DNA from: Deltaproteobacteria bacterium
GTDB taxonomy: Bacteria > Desulfobacterota > GWC2-55-46 > DRQE01
NCBI GenBank assembly: GCA_030636245.1
Contig: DAOVXI010000086.1
Location: 1 to 7,590, forward strand
Direction of reading: 5' to 3'
Length of the DNA: 7,590 nucleotides
Shown here in pieces: positions 5,827 to 7,590 of the stretch. The first letter of the stretch is position 1, and each line of letters starts with the position of its first letter. The notes beneath the pieces are model-generated. The model did not search any database. It had not been told where the DNA came from and saw only the letters and a program-made list of their open reading frames with translations. Made by a program: the position numbers and the translations under genes.

Positions 5827-6891
5827 TTGAAGAGTTCTGAAAAGCTTTTTATCGAGATCAGGCGTCAAAGCACCCTCATCCATGATCACGCATCGTTCAA
5901 GGAAAAGCTTATGATGCCGCTTAAAGAGGCCATTCCTCACTCTGCCGCTGGAATTACAGGCGTTCGCGGCTCGGGCTTTGATCTTAGCGGGATCCACTAT
6001 GGATACCCCCAGCAATTCCTCGTCGATTCCGGCAACCTCATCCCGGAGGAGTATAAATACTGGCAAAAATACATTGTTAACGGCAAGGAAGTAGGCTACC
6101 ACACGGATTCCTCCGGCTCACACGAAAACTTCTACTTCTCGGATGTATTCAAGAACAGGTACATGCCTTACGGTATAAGCGATGTGCTTCAGACCATGTA
6201 CTTTGACAGAAACGGCGACAAGCTCGGGCTTACAGGCTACGCCCGCTTTGACGGGAAGCCGTACAACAACGAAGAGATCGAATTATTCAATAAACTTTCG
6301 CCGTATCTCTTCTTTGCCTATAGACGCTATCGCTGGCTTCTTGAAAACGAGTTTTTCACAACAGACTCGCCCGATGAATTGCTCTATGGCATTATCGCCG
6401 TGGACAAGAACAAAAAAATAATATACTCGAACGTCTCCGCCAACGACTGCCTGAAAAAAATGGAGGGTAAGCTCACCACCTACCTCCCGGCCGCTCTTAG
6501 TGCCGTATATAGCGACTGCCTGGATAACTACGGCGCAACAAAGAAGCATAACCTTCTTTTCCAATACATTGACACCATCTGCCCCTGGGGGTCTACCATC
6601 TGCTTCTGCGTCGATAAGGAAGTTGCTCATCTCCCTCAGGCAAAAGATGCCGCCGCGATCATTGTGATCGACACAAAGACGATCGATTCCAAAAAATGCT
6701 CACAGGTCACTAAAAGAGAAAAAGAGGTGTTACACTGCCTTACAAAGGGAATGCAGGATAAGGAGATCGCCTCAACCCTGGGAATAGCTGAAAAGACCGT
6801 ACACGCGCACGTCAGGAACATCCTCAGTAAACTCGACGCAAAGAACCGCACCGAGGCGGCCAACATGGCCATCCGCCTTAAACTTACGTAA
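5827..6891 (+). CDS. LuxR-type HTH transcriptional regulator with GAF/PAS-like sensory region
   Basis: This protein of 354 residues (from the TTG at 5827) ends in a clear LuxR/GerE-type DNA-binding domain. TKREKEVLHCL begins at about residue 295, and the recognition helix lies in AEKTVHAHVRNILSKL (about 321-336). The N-terminal 290 residues contain no receiver signature. Residues about 30-170 look like a GAF-type alpha/beta ligand domain. The next stretch, starting near ELLYGIIAVDKNKKIIYSN (about 184-202), looks PAS-like. Several Cys residues cluster in CPWGSTICFC (252-261); their role is unknown. I infer a cytoplasmic regulator that responds to a small molecule, redox state or partner protein. 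The gene is divergent from the receiver gene and ends 12 bases from the convergent membrane-protein gene. The ORF can be extended to 5791, but the ribosome site argues against this. The specific subfamily and target genes are not recognised. Confidence 0.88.
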   Translation: MKSSEKLFIEIRRQSTLIHDHASFKEKLMMPLKEAIPHSAAGITGVRGSGFDLSGIHYGYPQQFLVDSGNLIPEEYKYWQKYIVNGKEVGYHTDSSGSHENFYFSDVFKNRYMPYGISDVLQTMYFDRNGDKLGLTGYARFDGKPYNNEEIELFNKLSPYLFFAYRRYRWLLENEFFTTDSPDELLYGIIAVDKNKKIIYSNVSANDCLKKMEGKLTTYLPAALSAVYSDCLDNYGATKKHNLLFQYIDTICPWGSTICFCVDKEVAHLPQAKDAAAIIVIDTKTIDSKKCSQVTKREKEVLHCLTKGMQDKEIASTLGIAEKTVHAHVRNILSKLDAKNRTEAANMAIRLKLT

Positions 6892-6903
6892 ACATCTCGA
6901 AAG

Positions 6904-7407
6904 CTAATACATAAGGACCTTTGGGGAGATCTTCGTCTTTTTACCGGCGGCATCCAACAGCTCCGGGCTTATCTGATCTATCTTGTCTATCAAGTCGGCA
7001 AGCACTGAGGCCGGGTAATTATTGTCCGAGTTAACAAAGAACATCCTTTGTCGAGCCAGGCTTCCTCTTATGGCCGACTCCATAAAACCGGAGCACGGCT
7101 TTAAAGGCGGGAAAAACCTTACAAGTACTTGCTGCAGCCCGAAACATAGAAGCATAACCCAAAACCAGTGCCCTGCGCCGTAACTGACGGATATGACAAC
7201 AAGCTCAGCCACTATAAGAAGCACAAGGGTTATCTTGAACGTATTCCTGCGCATTGGCAGGATCAAGTCCATGGCGCCAAGCCCCACATCATGGGGGCCG
7301 AAGCCGGCAAGCAGCCTTCCGATAACATAAGCGGTTGCCTGGGTGGAGTATATATACGCCGCCAGGAACGCAGTGACAACAGCTATAATTAACGCTACCC
7401 AAAACAT
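6904..7407 (-). CDS. Small hypothetical inner-membrane protein
   Basis: I do not recognise a family for this 167-residue protein. Hydrophobic segments at about 2-21, 57-75 and 80-97 suggest three membrane helices. The loop between the first two contains GRLLAGFGPHDVGLGAMD and basic LPMRRN. After the third helix comes a soluble tail of about 65 residues that is partly charged (ADLIDKIDQISPELLDAAGKK). The ATG start is supported by GGAGG (7419-7423), 11 bases upstream. A nearer ATG in another frame stops after six codons. The gene follows tRNA-Arg and its terminator on the same strand, so it probably has its own promoter; TATGAT-like boxes at 7447-7457 are possible -10 elements without a clear -35. 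The strong ribosome site, the membrane topology and the tight convergence with the LuxR-type gene support a real gene. No function can be inferred. Confidence 0.75.
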   Translation of the reverse strand: MFWVALIIAVVTAFLAAYIYSTQATAYVIGRLLAGFGPHDVGLGAMDLILPMRRNTFKITLVLLIVAELVVISVSYGAGHWFWVMLLCFGLQQVLVRFFPPLKPCSGFMESAIRGSLARQRMFFVNSDNNYPASVLADLIDKIDQISPELLDAAGKKTKISPKVLMY

Positions 7408-7464
7408 ACTTTCATATACCTCCCAGAAATGATAAACAACACTAAAATCATATCATATAACCTG

Positions 7465-7501
7465 AAATAAAAAAGAGGCCGCCAAAGTTATACGGCGGCC
7501 T
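7465..7501 (-). terminator. Rho-independent terminator after tRNA-Arg
   Basis: On the minus strand an 8-bp perfect, GC-rich stem (AGGCCGCC/GGCGGCCT, arms at 7494-7501 and 7476-7483) encloses a 10-base loop and is followed by a U-rich run (CTTTTTTATTT). It lies 10 bases beyond the encoded CCA end of the tRNA, so it should end the tRNA transcript and insulate the membrane-protein gene. Confidence 0.9.
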
Positions 7502-7511
7502 GCTATTATAG

Positions 7512-7588
7512 TGGTGCGCCTGGAGGGAGTCGAACCCCCAACCTCCTGATTCGTAGTCAGATACTCTATCCAGTTGAGCTACAGGCGC
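7512..7588 (-). tRNA. tRNA-Arg (anticodon ACG)
   Basis: The minus strand folds into a full cloverleaf of 74 bases plus encoded CCA (7512-7514). The acceptor stem GCGCCTG/CAGGCGC is perfect, with discriminator A. The D arm is GCTC/GAGT, the anticodon stem TCTGA/TCAGG, and the loop CTACGAA places ACG at 7552-7554. The T arm is GGGGG-TTCGACT-CCCTC with one wobble. ACG is read after A34-to-inosine editing by TadA, covering CGU, CGC and CGA codons. Its promoter lies outside the window. Some integrases use tRNA-Arg genes as attachment sites, but no repeated tRNA 3' end was noticed inside the window. Confidence 0.97.
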
Positions 7589-7590
7589 AA

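Noticed and set aside
5716..6102. Minus-strand open frame of 128 codons overlapping the LuxR-type gene
   Set aside because: Most of it is antisense to the well-supported LuxR-type coding region, and the sequence shows no domain.
6283..6953. Two minus-strand open frames (6283-6630 and 6636-6953) opposite the LuxR-type gene
   Set aside because: Both are antisense to the strong LuxR-type coding sequence. The second also overlaps the end of the membrane-protein gene in another frame.
7512..7588. tRNA-Arg as an integration site for a mobile element
   Set aside because: No integrase gene and no second copy of the tRNA 3' end was noticed in the window; the flanking genes look like normal chromosome.

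Overview
This window looks like ordinary chromosomal DNA from a Gram-negative bacterium of moderate GC content. The protein styles are common in deltaproteobacterial and Nitrospirota/Nitrospinota-type genomes: a large PAS-containing hybrid histidine kinase, a DUF3524-type glycosyltransferase and an Fpr-type flavoprotein with a C-terminal aromatic residue. No ribosomal or other phylogenetic marker is present, so the taxonomic guess is weak. I see no transposase, integrase, CRISPR array or phage gene.

Most of the window is read on the minus strand. From right to left it carries tRNA-Arg(ACG) with an encoded CCA end (7512-7588), a clear intrinsic terminator (7465-7501), a small three-helix membrane protein (6904-7407), a 500-base AT-rich intergenic region, a stand-alone receiver protein (4932-5324), a ferredoxin/flavodoxin-NADP(+) reductase (3952-4761), a glycosyltransferase resembling tRNA-queuosine mannosyltransferase (2759-3892), and a membrane-bound hybrid histidine kinase (33-2594). 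The only convincing plus-strand gene is a LuxR-type regulator (5827-6891). It is divergent from the receiver gene and converges on the membrane-protein gene, with 12 bases between the stop codons.

Three of the six proteins are signal-transduction proteins: the hybrid kinase, the stand-alone receiver and the LuxR-type regulator. The receiver is the most unusual. It keeps the acidic pair, the Ser/Thr and the Lys of a CheY-like active site, at residue numbers matching E. coli CheY, but has Glu where the phospho-accepting Asp should be. The LuxR protein has no receiver domain, only a long N-terminal sensory region, so it probably responds to a ligand or a protein rather than to the kinase. Physical linkage does not prove that these proteins share a pathway. 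The reductase and glycosyltransferase genes are 59 bases apart and probably share a transcript, although no functional link between them is obvious.

The divergent region at 5325-5826 holds a perfect 9+9 inverted repeat in the receiver-gene leader, a good sigma70-type promoter candidate for the LuxR gene, a 10-base palindrome and a small hairpin. It is the best place to look for undescribed regulation. I did not find an obviously novel multi-gene system.
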